Shown one piece after another: positions 36,301 to 45,566 of a stretch of 64,000 nucleotides of DNA. The position numbers and the translations under genes were made by a program. This DNA is from Lumbricus rubellus. Lineage: Eukaryota > Annelida > Clitellata > Crassiclitellata > Lumbricidae. Every line of letters begins with the position of its first letter. Positions within the stretch are counted from its first letter, which is position 1. The notes beneath the pieces were generated by a model. The model was not told the DNA's origin and made no database searches. It was given only the letters and a program-made list of their open reading frames with translations. The DNA lies in the NCBI GenBank assembly GCA_945859605.1, contig OX243815.1, positions 42,295,459 through 42,359,458 of the forward strand, given 5' to 3'.

Positions 36301-39107
36301 TGATTATGCGTGTGCGTATTACTATCAGTATGTACGAGCCTATGTGTGCCTGTATACATGTATGTAGGCTATGTAAGCTTATGTGCGTTTTGTGTTCTCT
36401 TTTATGTCTGCGAGTGACGTGTATGTGGGCGTGTGCGTGTGAGTGCGCATGCACGTGTATGTGTCTGTACGTGTGTGCGTGTCTGTCAGCGCATGCGCGG
36501 GGGCGTGCCTCTGCCGACAGGAGCTGATTGGGTCTTGTTGACGTCATTAGTTCAATGCGCCACCTGGTGACGTATTTCTAAAGCACTTCGCAGTACATCT
36601 GCTTCAGCCGCCATTATGCGCTGAACGCGTTTTTTCGTTTAGCGCATAAAAAAGATGTTTAATTGCTTAATGGTGAATGGTTGGTTGGTTGTGCTAGCAG
36701 TGTTGGAATAACAGTCGATATATAATTGGTGATCTCGGGTAACTCTTTTATATCGTCTGCGGTAAGAAACAAGGCTTCTGAATCTAAGACAATGCGAGGT
36801 CATTCTGAATCTGAAGACAAAAGGTGTTTCCAGAAGATGATAACTGTGTGGAAATGGTCAATTACTCTGTCAAATATTATTGTTCCATTTTTATGATTCG
36901 TTTATTTGCTTGCTCGGGTCGATAAGGGCCTCATTCGATAGTACACTATTATACTTAAAGTTTAGAATAGTCTACGGTCATTTCAAGGTCAAATGCTCAA
37001 AGGTAATAGAAATGGCCATTGTTCATCCAAAATAATAATTATGCTTTATTTCGATGATTCTTGGTTATGGCAATTTTTTTATTTGAGCTTTAATAACTTT
37101 CCATCTCATCCTCAATGTAACCCTTTCGACCCGATCAAACAGGTAAACCAGTAATAAAAATATTGCAATATTCGCATAGGCGTACGAGGCGGGGGTGCAG
37201 GGGGGCAATTGCCCCCCAAATTCGGGCAAGTTTGGTGGTTTTTTCGGGCAAAAAAGTCGCGGACGACAAAAAAAAGGTCGTCAAGTTTTGGGCAAGTCTG
37301 GTTTTTCGGGCAAAAATAGTCGCGGACGACCAACTTTTTGGCCGGATAAATTTTTCGGGCAGAAGTTCAATCTTTGCCCCCCCACTTCTGAAACCTCCCG
37401 TACGCCTATGATTATATTCGGCTGTGCCATGGCCATTTTTCAAGGTATTCCTATGAAATTGAGCTTCATGTTTTATTTAATATAGCCTTGGATCGGCTGG
37501 CATTAGGTAACTTTTTATCCATTGGCCGCTCTTTTCATATCGAGAAATGCAAGAAGGAATATTTATGCCGTGCTCGACAATTATTATTGGACGAGATGCG
37601 ATCAATTTTCTTCATTATATTATTTCTGCTTTCTTTATTTTCTTTATTAGTATCTCCCTGAGTGACCCTGAATTCAGTGTCATTATTGTTCTTGTGTATG
37701 GTTCACCTTGAATCAAGAAGTACAATAAAGTTAATCCAAATCTTTGTTCGTATTTAATGATAAAAGGAATATAATTATTTACAAAAGGATCCAGGTTCAG
37801 AGGTTCCAATCATTCGCTATCCTGGTATTTAACGGTTCCATAGTCAGTACTTAAATGTATGCATACTAGCTTGTCTTCTTCTTATCCATGTGCCAGCATG
37901 CACTTTGTACAACGTACATGTAGGATTATGGTACGCAATTCTGTGTCGATGCAGGGTATACCTTTAAACTATTTAGGAATATTAACACAGAACTACACCT
38001 CATTGCCTCCATGCACACTGATGCATCTAATGTAGGCTATATGTATGTAGGCCAACTATGCACTTCTGCATTGATGCACCTAGACTATAAGCACACGTAA
38101 CACAGAATTACACTTCATGGCCAATACAGTCTCCATACACTAATATATTATTTTCTGTCGGCTTACGTAGCCTATAGGCCAAGGTAATACTATGAAATTC
38201 TGTGTTGATGCACCATTAAACATGCATTGACATACACAAAAATTATACCTCATGGCCTAACACTAATATGTTTCTGCATACGTAGGCAATGCCAAGCGAT
38301 GCAATTCTGCTCATATGTATAAGCTACCGGCGTCATCTTTCCATAAAATCTATCTTCTCTGCGTCAGTCCACTGTCTAAATCTAACATGTCAGCGCAAAC
38401 CTTCATGTCGTGCAATGCAAATCGTTAATCATATATATGTAGCACCATTTTTTATTAATAAGCATCGGCAAGGCCGTAGCCAGGATTTGATTTCGGGGGG
38501 TGTTTCTTCGGCGGAGAATTTCTGACAACCTTTTTTTTATTCTTCGAAATTTCTGACGACCTTTTTTAGTAATCGGAAACAGCTTTCTTACCATTTTCAC
38601 CTAATTTCATGTTTTTTTCATTGTGTGCTATTAAAGTGAGTGCATTCTATTATTTTTTACATTTTTCATTTGGGGGGGGGGGGGGGTGTTATCATGGTTT
38701 TATTTCATGATTGTTCTAGTAAATGCAATATATTATTTTTTTACATTTTCCATTTCGGGGGGTGTTCAAACACCCAAAACACCCCCTAGCTACGGCCTTG
38801 GCATTCGGTATTGAGGAAATTAATAATATATAATGTTTGGTAATATTTTCAGGATGCAGTGATTATATAAGTCTAACATGTCAGCGCAAACCTTCAAGTC
38901 GAGCAATGCAAAATAATCGGTCATCATATAGCGTCAATTTTATTAATAAACATTTGGCATTGAGGAAATTAATTAATGTATGGTAATCGTTTTAGGATGC
39001 TGTTCGCTTCGACCGACAAACGGATGTTCTTCACGGATGGAGGAGGAGAGAAGAGCAAGAATACGAAGAAGAAGGCACCAGTCTCCTCAGCAACCAGCAA
39101 CAACTAG
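10216..39107 (+). CDS. AQP: Aquaporin gene, five coding exons over 29 kb; 5' exon not found
   Basis: Membrane water (or small-solute) channel of the MIP family. Coding exons are 10216-10474, 13280-13430, 30287-30537, 33176-33325 and 38996-39107. Intron phases 2, 0, 2 and 2 all match across junctions, giving about 306 residues. TM1 lies near residues 41-60 ([10 protein letters not shown]). The first pore half-helix has FNPALT at about 90-95 and the second has LNPARS at about 228-233. A basic tail follows (KSKNTKKK). No in-frame ATG exists in the first visible exon, so the start codon and perhaps a few N-terminal residues come from an unseen upstream exon. No cysteine occupies the usual mercury-sensitive position three residues before the second NPA. 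The subclass (classical or AQP8-like) is undecided. Introns are crowded with mobile DNA, including a 7.7-kb palindrome. Confidence 0.88.
10507..11030. mobile_element. hAT-like MITE with perfect 8-bp target duplication
   Basis: Terminal inverted repeats CAGGGCCGGATTAAG and CTTAATCTGGCCCTG. The flanking octamer TGTATTGT is identical on both sides (10499-10506 and 11031-11038), the hallmark of hAT transposition. The interior is a tandem array of about five 60-70-bp units containing TTTTTGGGCGGATGAAATGG. No coding capacity. Confidence 0.92.
11080..11245. repeat. (GT)n then (AG)n microsatellites
   Basis: GT-rich run to about 11150 followed by GA repeats from about 11172. Confidence 0.9.
11250..12300. 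other. aquaporin intron sequence, nothing recognised
   Basis: AT-rich intronic DNA without ORF, RNA or clear repeat. Confidence 0.5.
12312..12368. repeat. (AC)n microsatellite
   Basis: About 27 AC units. A TAGGCCTA octamer lies just before it at 12302. Confidence 0.96.
12725..12935 (+). mobile_element. tRNA-derived SINE copy 2
   Basis: Same body as the other copies (CTTGGAGCCGGATGGTTCC, then GGGAGCGCCTCTGAGTAG). The A-box region is partly duplicated (GTGGAGTAGTGGAGTAGTGG). Confidence 0.8.
13280..13430 (+). CDS. AQP: Aquaporin exon b (first NPA box)
   Basis: Acceptor GATTCACCAG and donor GTAAGT. Encodes VGCFNPALT and the following helix, ending in phase 0 after GVALAR. Confidence 0.9.
13579..13800 (+). 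mobile_element. tRNA-derived SINE copy 3 with 50-bp target duplication
   Basis: The best-preserved copy: A box TGGTGTAGTGG and exact B box GGTTCGAATCC. It is flanked by an identical 50-bp direct repeat at 13529-13578 and 13801-13850, so both element edges are exact. Confidence 0.93.
13855..13935 (+). repeat. Interspersed segment downstream of SINE copy 3
   Basis: Shares CAGGCGCTCAATCA and AACAAAGTCGATA blocks with 6728-6845. Confidence 0.5.
13936..14730. other. aquaporin intron sequence, nothing recognised
   Basis: AT-rich; one TAGGCCTA octamer at 14635. No coding signal. Confidence 0.5.
14740..15100. repeat. CA-rich compound repeat
   Basis: CACACA with CACAAG, CACGCA and CCAAGCACACG variants. 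Confidence 0.9.
15196..15392. repeat. (GAT/GAC)n trinucleotide array
   Basis: GAT/GAC repeat with a short GAGGAGGAG interruption. The poly-Asp frames are artefacts. Confidence 0.96.
15400..16546. other. aquaporin intron sequence, nothing recognised
   Basis: Mixed composition. A 117-codon frame at 16151-16504 shows no recognisable domain. Confidence 0.45.
16547..17229. repeat. 22-bp minisatellite, left portion
   Basis: About 30 copies of a unit like CATATTATCATCACGTCATG plus GG. The array resumes at 24931 in the same orientation, so the palindromic element between them was inserted into one array. Confidence 0.93.
18425..19625. repeat. ~72-bp tandem array in left arm
   Basis: About 17 imperfect copies containing AAAAACCTAAGAAT, CAAATTCCAA and ATGGCGNCCTTCCCAA blocks. 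Confidence 0.93.
20933..21221. other. Diverged GC-rich centre of the palindrome
   Basis: The two half-centres are still recognisably inverted copies but differ at many positions with small compensating indels, unlike the near-identical arms. CGG/CCG-rich. Confidence 0.85.
22529..23729. repeat. ~72-bp tandem array in right arm (inverted copy)
   Basis: Mirror image of the array at 18425-19625. Confidence 0.93.
24925..25030. repeat. 22-bp minisatellite, right portion
   Basis: About four and a half further units of the array seen at 16547-17229, in the same orientation. Starts with the duplicated GTCATG. Confidence 0.9.
25031..25482. other. aquaporin intron sequence, nothing recognised
   Basis: No supported feature. 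A 77-codon frame at 25150-25383 has no recognisable motif. Confidence 0.45.
25483..25995. repeat. AT-rich region with (TA)n runs and a repeated GGAAGTC motif
   Basis: TA runs at about 25480-25508, 25630-25659 and 25973-25995 alternate with inverted and direct copies of a GACT...GGAAGTC motif (near 25508, 25662, 25708 and 25876). Confidence 0.7.
25996..27393 (+). mobile_element. Mariner-type transposon, long inverted repeats, defective
   Basis: Ends are CAGGGTGGCCCAAAAGTTTT and its complement, with TA on both sides (25994-25995 and 27394-27395). The inverted repeats extend about 225 bp, so the right end contains an inverted copy of the transposase start region. A further partial copy of the end sequence lies at 27076-27164. 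Confidence 0.93.
26202..26906 (+). pseudogene. Mariner-type transposase, disrupted
   Basis: Remnant of the enzyme that would have mobilised the surrounding element. A start at 26202 ([11 protein letters not shown]) meets a stop after about 14 codons. The helix-turn-helix region continues in another frame (near 26250-26410) and stops again. The catalytic half then reads through as one 157-codon frame (26433-26906). That half has [11 protein letters not shown], with one catalytic Asp, and [13 protein letters not shown], with the last Asp; I count 37 residues between them. The region that should hold the first catalytic Asp appears deleted between the two parts, so the protein cannot be active. 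Confidence 0.9.
27400..28409 (+). mobile_element. Second mariner-type element, non-autonomous
   Basis: Inverted repeats starting CACCGTGAGTCAAAAAAAAA, continuing imperfectly for about 200 bp, flanked by TA (27398-27399 and 28410-28411). It starts 6 bp after the previous element. Confidence 0.9.
27918..28060 (+). pseudogene. Decayed mariner transposase C-terminal remnant
   Basis: Across shifted frames with stops it reads like a transposase C-terminus ([10 protein letters not shown], then RIIDDAVA and [10 protein letters not shown]). Only about 50 codons survive. Confidence 0.6.
28412..28950. other. aquaporin intron sequence, nothing recognised
   Basis: Mixed sequence ending in a TCTATTC-rich stretch. 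No gene seen. Confidence 0.5.
28953..29527. mobile_element. Foldback element with arms of tandem GGTGGTCAA units
   Basis: Left arm 28953-29055 and right arm about 29425-29527 are inverted copies over about 100 bp. Each arm is made of 15-bp units such as CGGACGGTTGACCAC with the same variant order. The AT-rich interior is non-coding. Confidence 0.8.
29545..29710. repeat. (TTCTA/TTCCA)n pentanucleotide-like repeat
   Basis: Degenerate TCTATTC/CCATTC units. A complementary AGAATAGAAC tract lies at 30015-30245. Confidence 0.88.
30015..30245. repeat. (AGAAC/AGAAT)n repeat
   Basis: Purine-strand counterpart of the 29545-29710 tract, ending about 40 bp before aquaporin exon c. Confidence 0.88.
30287..30537 (+). 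CDS. AQP: Aquaporin exon c (central TM helices)
   Basis: Acceptor TTGCATAG and donor GTAAGT (phase 2). Encodes [20 protein letters not shown] and continues to [17 protein letters not shown]. Confidence 0.9.
30538..31696. other. aquaporin intron with short GA and CA repeats
   Basis: A (GACA/GAGA)n stretch near 30890-31010 and a (CA)n near 31142-31187. A 65-codon frame at 30661-30858 has no recognisable motif. Confidence 0.6.
31697..31980. mobile_element. hAT-like MITE, family with GGGCGCCCGCA ends
   Basis: Inverted ends GGGCGCCCGCA and TGCGGGCGCCC. Flanks ATGTATGCAT and ATGTATGTAT give an 8-bp duplication with one mismatch. A second, end-truncated copy is at 47697-47972. Confidence 0.82.
31985..32268. 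repeat. GT-rich compound repeat
   Basis: GTGTGT with GCATGC and TATGTA variants. Confidence 0.88.
32269..32720. other. aquaporin intron sequence, nothing recognised
   Basis: No ORF or repeat that I can support. Confidence 0.5.
32727..32910. repeat. Compound trinucleotide array (ATT, CTG, CTA)
   Basis: ATT units, then CTG x9, then CTA x17, in that order. Confidence 0.95.
33176..33325 (+). CDS. AQP: Aquaporin exon d (second NPA box)
   Basis: Acceptor GCTTGATGCAG and non-consensus donor GTCGGC (phase 2). Encodes [16 protein letters not shown] and the last TM helix. A (CT)n repeat starts 5 bp into the intron, directly behind the donor. Confidence 0.9.
33330..33387. repeat. (CT)n microsatellite at the donor site
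   Basis: About 28 CT units immediately downstream of an exon donor. Confidence 0.96.
33388..34100. other. possible 3' part of a retroelement, unproven
   Basis: Compositionally gene-like, ending in GGACTCTTACGGGCATTGAG and a GAT-rich tail. This resembles the 3' ends of some non-LTR retrotransposons, but no reverse transcriptase motif is visible. Confidence 0.35.
34110..34272. repeat. (ATGT)n microsatellite
   Basis: About 40 near-perfect ATGT units. Confidence 0.97.
34273..35835. other. aquaporin intron; GC-poor, with CTG and GT runs
   Basis: A CTG/CGG-type run lies near 35508-35575 and a GT-rich tract near 35650-35830. Long frames here are repeat-driven. Confidence 0.5.
35836..36106. mobile_element. 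hAT-like MITE, family with CATAGGCGTA ends
   Basis: Inverted ends CATAGGCGTAGGGGA and TCTCCTACGCCTATG. Flanking octamers GTGATTCT and GTGATACT differ at one base. A related copy is at 37175. Confidence 0.85.
36107..37174. other. aquaporin intron; GT-rich start, otherwise nothing recognised
   Basis: GT-rich to about 36490, then AT-rich unique sequence. Confidence 0.5.
37175..37410. mobile_element. hAT-like MITE, second CATAGGCGTA-end copy
   Basis: Ends CATAGGCGTACG and CGTACGCCTATG, with the internal GGGGGGCAATTGCCCCCC palindrome. The flanks (AATATTCG left; ATTATATTCG right) are related but not a clean duplication. Confidence 0.75.
37411..38380. other. aquaporin intron sequence, nothing recognised
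   Basis: AT-rich unique sequence without supported features. Confidence 0.5.
38381..39001 (+). repeat. Direct duplication of the last intron-exon boundary
   Basis: Copy 1 (38381 to about 38860) and copy 2 (38872 to about 39001) share TCTAACATGTCAGCGCAAAC, the ATTAATAA-GCAT region and an acceptor followed by GATGC. Copy 1 carries an MITE and leads to a stop after two codons (ATG CAG TGA). Copy 2 leads to the real terminal exon. Confidence 0.85.
38469..38800. mobile_element. hAT-like MITE with CAAGGCCGTAGC ends; empty site nearby
   Basis: Ends CAAGGCCGTAGC and GCTACGGCCTTG. Flanks GCATCGG and GCATTCGG form an imperfect 8-bp duplication. The paralogous copy 2 at about 38945-38965 lacks the insert and has a single CATTTGG there, so it serves as the unoccupied site. 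Confidence 0.85.
38996..39107 (+). CDS. AQP: Aquaporin terminal exon e
   Basis: Acceptor GTTTTAG, phase-2 join completing Arg. Encodes [17 protein letters not shown] and a Lys-rich tail, with stop TAG at 39105. Confidence 0.82.
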
Positions 39108-39400
39108 AAACCAAAACTACTCCTATTGTCTCCACTTCATTTGATTCTCTGACATGTGTCTTGACAAGCACAAGGCCGCGCGGGTGGGTGACTGTTCCCT
39201 GGTTGCGAGGAAGGGGTAGATTGAAGCAAGGGAGAATATTTATACGCAGACGGATAATAACGGATAATAAGGCAATTAGTAAGAGGGAAGCGGAGGCGAA
39301 AGAGGAAGAGAGGATGTCAGGCAGAAAGTAGAAAGATGGAAGGACATTGAGTATAGTGGGGAGGGAACGACAGAGAAAGGGAAGGTACACAGAGGAAGGA
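39108..39400. other. 3' flank of aquaporin, no polyadenylation site identified
   Basis: Probable 3' UTR. I could not mark a convincing AATAAA. Confidence 0.4.
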
Positions 39401-39905
39401 GGACAATGAGAAGCAGGCAGTGAGATTGTAAGGTGACCTGGAAGAGATGCAGAAAGGCAAAGAAGGATGAAGTTGGAAGATGGCATAGAGAGACAGACAG
39501 ACAAACACAGACAGACGGATATAGGCAGAAATGCATTAGAATGAAACGAAGGGCATCATGCATCTTATGTATCCACAACAAAACGAATAGGTGTTCAGAA
39601 AAATACGAACTCATAAAAATGCAGCGAGACAAGAAAAGGAAGCGAACCAGAGAAAGAAAACAGAACGAGTCAGATAGAAAGAGAGAAACAAGAGTGAGCG
39701 ACAAAGACAAAGACAGACATAGACAGACAGAGAGACAAAGAGAGAGAGAGACAAACAGAGAGAGACAAACAGAGAGACAAACAGAGAGAGATAGAGAGAT
39801 AGACAAAGAAAGAGAGAGACAAAAAGAGAGGGACACAGAGAAAAAGAAAGTCTGTGAGAGAGATAGACACAGACAGAGACGCACAGACATACAGATAAAG
39901 AACTG
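39401..39905. repeat. (GACA/GAGA)n purine-rich tract
   Basis: AGACAGAGAGACAAAG-type sequence. Long open frames on both strands come from the repeat. Confidence 0.9.
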
Positions 39906-40000
39906 ACTGAATGCTAGGAACTAGGAAACGTGAGCGTAGACAAGAAAGCAGATAGAAAACTTAAGTCTAAACCTATCATAGAAACATCGAGAGACGTTGC

Positions 40001-40552
<552 letters not shown>

Positions 40553-41945
40553 TGTCACGACCGCAACCTGTATCCAAGGTAGGTTACTTATTTTAAATTC
40601 CAAGTAATAGCTAACGCATTTTAACAATTTAACAAACTTTTGTGAGCATTTAATAGAGATTATAATTTTTCATCACAGTGGGTACAGAATTAATCTTCAG
40701 GAATAGGTTTTCAGTGTTAAATATTTTTTCAAAAGTCTGTAACATACTTTCAAATTTCCTATGTCAACACCGCAACCGCAGCTTGTGCACACCCATTAGT
40801 AATGCCTCGCGTGTGTTAATTACGCCTGCGCACTGCTACATTGCATCTCCTGCGTCTTCACTAGCCGATCGCGTATTGTAAATGTAATTTATGATAATTT
40901 AAACCAGTTTATTAGGAATAAATGTCGGATAACCATCACGCGTATGTTTATTTAAGGTCACCACCGCAACCAGCAATGCAAGCATGCCATTAATATCTAA
41001 GCAATTTTAATTGCCATGTATCAAATCGCAAGAAAGTACAGATGAGACGAGACCTGTTATTTTGTACGCGAGTGAAGCGGGGTTGGCCTAATATTTAAAC
41101 TTTAGACAATTTTGTCACCACCGCAACCGTCACAACCGCAACCAAAGCATGCAGTCGCGGCGGTGACTTCATGGTCGCGGCTTTGACACTTACTCAGTTG
41201 CTAGGGTTTCAGTGACTCTTAACTGGCAACCATTGTGTTTTAACATTGTTCCAGTAGTAGAGTCCATGGCTACCAGTTAACTCTAAGTCAAATTTTATCC
41301 AATTAGGTAACCATACCCTGCTATTTTGTTAAAATTCGGTATGTAATATTTAAAGCAGTTAGGCTATGCTGTGTTCAGTTTTTTTATTCAGTTTTTATTT
41401 CAGTTCTTATGATCTGAAATAACTGGCTTATACACTGCATTTCAGCAGCATGAAACAAAGCAGTCTTTGGTGCTGTGGTCTGATATGTTCTTTATTAAAA
41501 AATTTAATGTCTTGTAGTTTGCTGACATTGGCTGACGGTTGCGGTCGTGACATTTAAGACTGTTGCTTTCTGTTACCTGAACTTTTATTCAGAATAAATA
41601 TTTCGAAGCTTTTGTTAATAACGGCTGGCTTACTTATATATGTATTTATTCAACAATTTAATGTGCATTATTATTACATGAGTAACATGATCATTATTTC
41701 TATGACAGTTTAGAATTGATACCATTCGGTTGCGGTGTTGACATTTTGCGCCTAAACGTATGTTCTTCCTATAATTTTTCTGATAATCTGATGGTATTCA
41801 TTTTCATTTCACATTATATTACTTTTTTCCATGTCATGCAGTTTTTATTGGACTATTAAATTGCAAATAAATTTTTGTTATTCAGCTTGTTTACTGACAT
41901 TTTAATTGGTTGCGGTGGTGACATTATGCGGTTGCGGTGGTGACA
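40553..41945. mobile_element. Non-autonomous transposon with clustered CACCGCAACC motifs
   Basis: Ends TGTCACGACCGCAACC and GGTTGCGGTGGTGACA. The motif recurs as CACCGCAACC or CACAACCGCAACC in the left half (near 40768, 40964, 41116 and 41130) and in inverted form GGTTGCGGTG in the right half (near 41535, 41727 and 41910). That switch of orientation at the middle is the layout of sub-terminal transposase-binding sites. No transposase frame is seen and the target duplication is not resolved. Confidence 0.75.
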
Positions 41946-42300
41946 TGGTGTGCTACAGACCTACAATTTTAAAACCAATGTTCATGGAGGTTCTAGGGCA
42001 TATCCGTTATGAATCATATTTTTAATATCTTGGGACTATATTTGCACTTCGATTTATGTAACTTTTAACAATAAATATCACAACTTTTTTTGTCTTGTAT
42101 GGAGCATAGGATCCGACTTCTGACGACGTTGTTATCTGCCACCGTTGCATAAACAACAAACAGCTTTTGCATATCATGAGTGTAAGCAGCATACCCTTTT
42201 GCATGGAACATTTTGTTTAGGCATTATTATAGGAAACGTTTGCATTTGCATTTACCGATTGGATGCGAGAGAGGTAACAGGAAAGTAGCAAGTCAAAATA
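41946..42300. other. non-coding stretch, nothing recognised
   Basis: AT-rich, no supported feature. Confidence 0.5.
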
Positions 42301-42319
42301 CGCATGACATACATATAGA

Positions 42320-42600
42320 AGGACAGGATAGATGAATAGATGAATGGATGAATGGATAGATTGATGAATAGATGAATGGTTGGATGAATAGATGGATGGG
42401 TGAGTTTGGGTAAGGTGGATGGATGGATGAATGGATGAATGGATGGATGAATAGATGAATATGTGAGTTTGGGGATAGGTGGATGGATGGTGTGTGGGTG
42501 TGCGTAGATGAATGGATTGAATGGACGGGCGGATAGATGGATGGCTGGCTGGGTGGGTGGCTGGTTGTCTGGACGGATGGACGAATGGACAGATGGTGTT
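42320..42600. repeat. (GGAT/GAAT)n tetranucleotide repeat
   Basis: Degenerate GGATGAATGGAT sequence, similar to 49-230. Confidence 0.9.
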
Positions 42601-42897
42601 TGTGGCATGAACCTGGTGGCACGTAGCAGGGAGGCATGAAGAGAACGATTAAACGTTCGGTGAGCGTTATGGAAGGGTGTGAGAAATATATAAATAGTAC
42701 TCAGGTGGTTTAGCAAGTTGTGTGTGACAGCGGAGAGACGTGCAAGCGACACCAAAGAACAGTGAACCCACGGGGCTTAAAGAAGGGAAAATCTATGTGG
42801 TCCATTGTTGCTTACTTTTGTCAATATGCACATTATTAGTAGCAATTAGCTACTAATGCACAAACCTCTAAAGTTTTACAGCTGTTTCACTCGAAAT

Positions 42898-43015
42898 GTC
42901 TCAGCGCTTGGGCGTGAAACTCCGATGCAGTGTCCGTGCTGTAGTCGGGAGCGCCTCTGAGTTGAGAGCTTGAAAGGCCGCTACAACAAGCGCACATACA
43001 AACAATTTGCATGAA
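42898..43015 (+). mobile_element. SINE copy 4, 3' half only
   Basis: Contains GCGTGAAACTCCGATGCAG and GGGAGCGCCTCTGAGTTG and lacks the tRNA-like head. Confidence 0.8.
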
Positions 43016-45566
43016 TTCCGTTTCTCTCTACTCTTGGTATTCAAATACAGTTTGCTTCCGTTACATCATATAGGATGAACCCATCTTTCCCCCGAGCACG
43101 AACTGCTTTTAGATAGCACCGTGCTTTCTTTCTCTGTTGTTGACCCCCATGGTTTGGAATAGGCTGCCACTGTCGTTACCCCTTATGCCTAGGGTGCGCT
43201 CAGATGCATTTTATCGCAGCTTTAAACCATCCTTTTCAGGCGGGACTGGGTCGGGTCTCGGGAGCACTTCTGAGTAGTAGGCCTAACTATGTAGAGGTGC
43301 TATATAAACACCGGTATTGTATGACCATTTTGCACCATTGTTTCACCTATACGCGCTGTACTGTAACAATGCCCGATGCATATGGCGGTTTACATAAATT
43401 ATGACCTTTAAAATTAAAAACGATAACCTACGGGAGTAAGTGCATAGGCTACGTAACGCATATGAACTGTCTGCTGATCTGATGTTATTCATATTGTTGC
43501 TCTATTTGGGCGGCAGCTGTTCTTGAATTCATATATTAAAATGGCTGCCGACCATATGATTGCCGACTACGGGGGAAACACCCAATGTGTATATATTTAG
43601 TCATATAATATCATATATAGGACTATGCCTATAATAATATCAACAAAACGTCTCTGTAAGAAGACGTGTGGTTTTGCATGGTTATAAAAAATCGATAAGG
43701 GTAAATTTACTCGCAATTTCCCATACTGATAGAACCTATCCACGGATCAAGAAATAACACCAGACATAGCCTGCGTACTCAAGTCACTATTCGATTTGCA
43801 TAGAACACTCTTGACCAGGAAATCGAAAGCTTAGCAGTATAATGACATAAGTTGGCCATTGTGCTTAACAGGTGGCGCAAGTTAATTGTGTTCAAAGGTA
43901 AATCGCAATTAAGCCGGTGTTTAGGCCTACTTCTTTTGATCAAAGTTGCCTATGTCGTTCTCGATTGCGAAAGTTTCGTAACGTTTGCTTAGGCTAGTAG
44001 GCCTACAGTAGACCGCCTACTGCTTTTCGGAAAATAGGCGTTGGAGATTTTAATGCAAAGTAGGTCTACTGCTGTATGGATATGACAACAGCGATCGCTC
44101 ATTAACAATATTATTATTATTATTATTATTATTATTAGTAGTAGTAGTAGTAGTAGTAGTAGTACCGGTAGCCTAATCGTGTAATAATTAACTACAGTGT
44201 ATAGGCCTACAGGTGAGCACTGAGCATTCTACTACGGCATGATAGACTAATTTCCATGTCTTAATTCATTCGTATGTAAGTAAGCAAGTAGGTATCTAAG
44301 CAATGGCATATTCTGTATTAGGCTACAAGCAAACGCACAGTAGCTACAGAAGAAATAGAAAAAGAAACTTTTATGTAAAGTCATAATATACTTCTTTTGG
44401 CAAAAGAATCAACTGTAGAAAAGTTAGACCCAGTGTTTAATCTAGTCCTCATGCTGTAGGGGGAATTCAGGTTTCTGGGGCGGGGGACAAACTGCAGTTC
44501 GGGCGGACAGCAATCGATGAGGTGGAAAGCGGCGAGAAAATGTTTCTACGCCATATATTTCTTCTGATAACCTTTTTAAAAAGTCTTTCTCTTACAAATT
44601 CTAATAAATAGCCTATACCTAGATACAAGTCCCGGTAGCAAATGTCCTAAATTCTAATCTTTTAAATCCGATTATAGCGTACAGATATCCTTTTTGGTAA
44701 TTCTTTACTTCTTGTTTCCTGATTCTGTTGTAAATGGCGAACACTGTATTCAAATTCAAATGAGTTTGCTCTGATTAAGGAAAAACAACAAACTAAAAAG
44801 TAAGTCAGACAGCAAGAAAAAATGATAGCCTACACTGAAAAATTAATGTTCATAGAACACCTTGAGTATAATATTATGCACGCTGAATCCTCAGGAAGGG
44901 TCTTCTGGAAAGGGACAGGTTCCTCTGACCTGGGTAGCCCGGAACGAACACTTGATATCAAGATCGTGAAACTAAAAAATATAAACAGTAAAAAAGCAGA
45001 AGATAGAAGTTAGGAAATGAATGCGGCATAAAATAACACATAGTTCAAAGTCCTTCAGCAACAAAACAAAACAAAACATTAGTCAAAATGACAACATGGA
45101 TCATTCGTGGCTGGACTGTAGACGTAAAATTTATTAGTTATATATATATATATATATGTTGATATATTATTATTCATGATTCAAATATTATTTTTATATT
45201 AAACCAATGCATTGTTGATTGGCTGACATTTAGGGCAATAACCCACATTGCGACAAATAGCCAGATAGTATGCAAATTGGTAACCTGATTTAAGATTCGA
45301 AATCTGGGAATAGTTTCCACTAACTAACGAGCCATAGTGTGGTTCCCATTCCCGTTACACATATGTCCCCCAATTTTTCTAATATTTTTGTGGCTGGACT
45401 GTTAGCGTTCCTGAAAAGATTTCTTCAAGGGTCGCTATAAAGTCCATGGTATGAATAAATGAATAGATATCATAATATTTATATGTATGATTTTCCTGCA
45501 GGCCCTATAGTTTAAGTTAAAGAAGTTTGGTTTATTGCAGCCACTCGTAATTTCTTCACCATCAAA
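43016..45566. other. non-coding stretch; ATT/GTA run and possible SINE tail
   Basis: A likely SINE 3' fragment lies at about 43255-43310 (CGGGAGCACTTCTGAGTAG). A (TTA)n(GTA)n array is at 44110-44163. Four TAGGCCTA octamers occur at 43278, 43922, 43998 and 44202. No supported ORF. Confidence 0.6.

Noticed and set aside
38853..38861. Aquaporin terminal exon at the first duplicated acceptor
   Set aside because: It stops after ATG CAG, whereas 38996 continues the frame into a plausible 36-residue tail.
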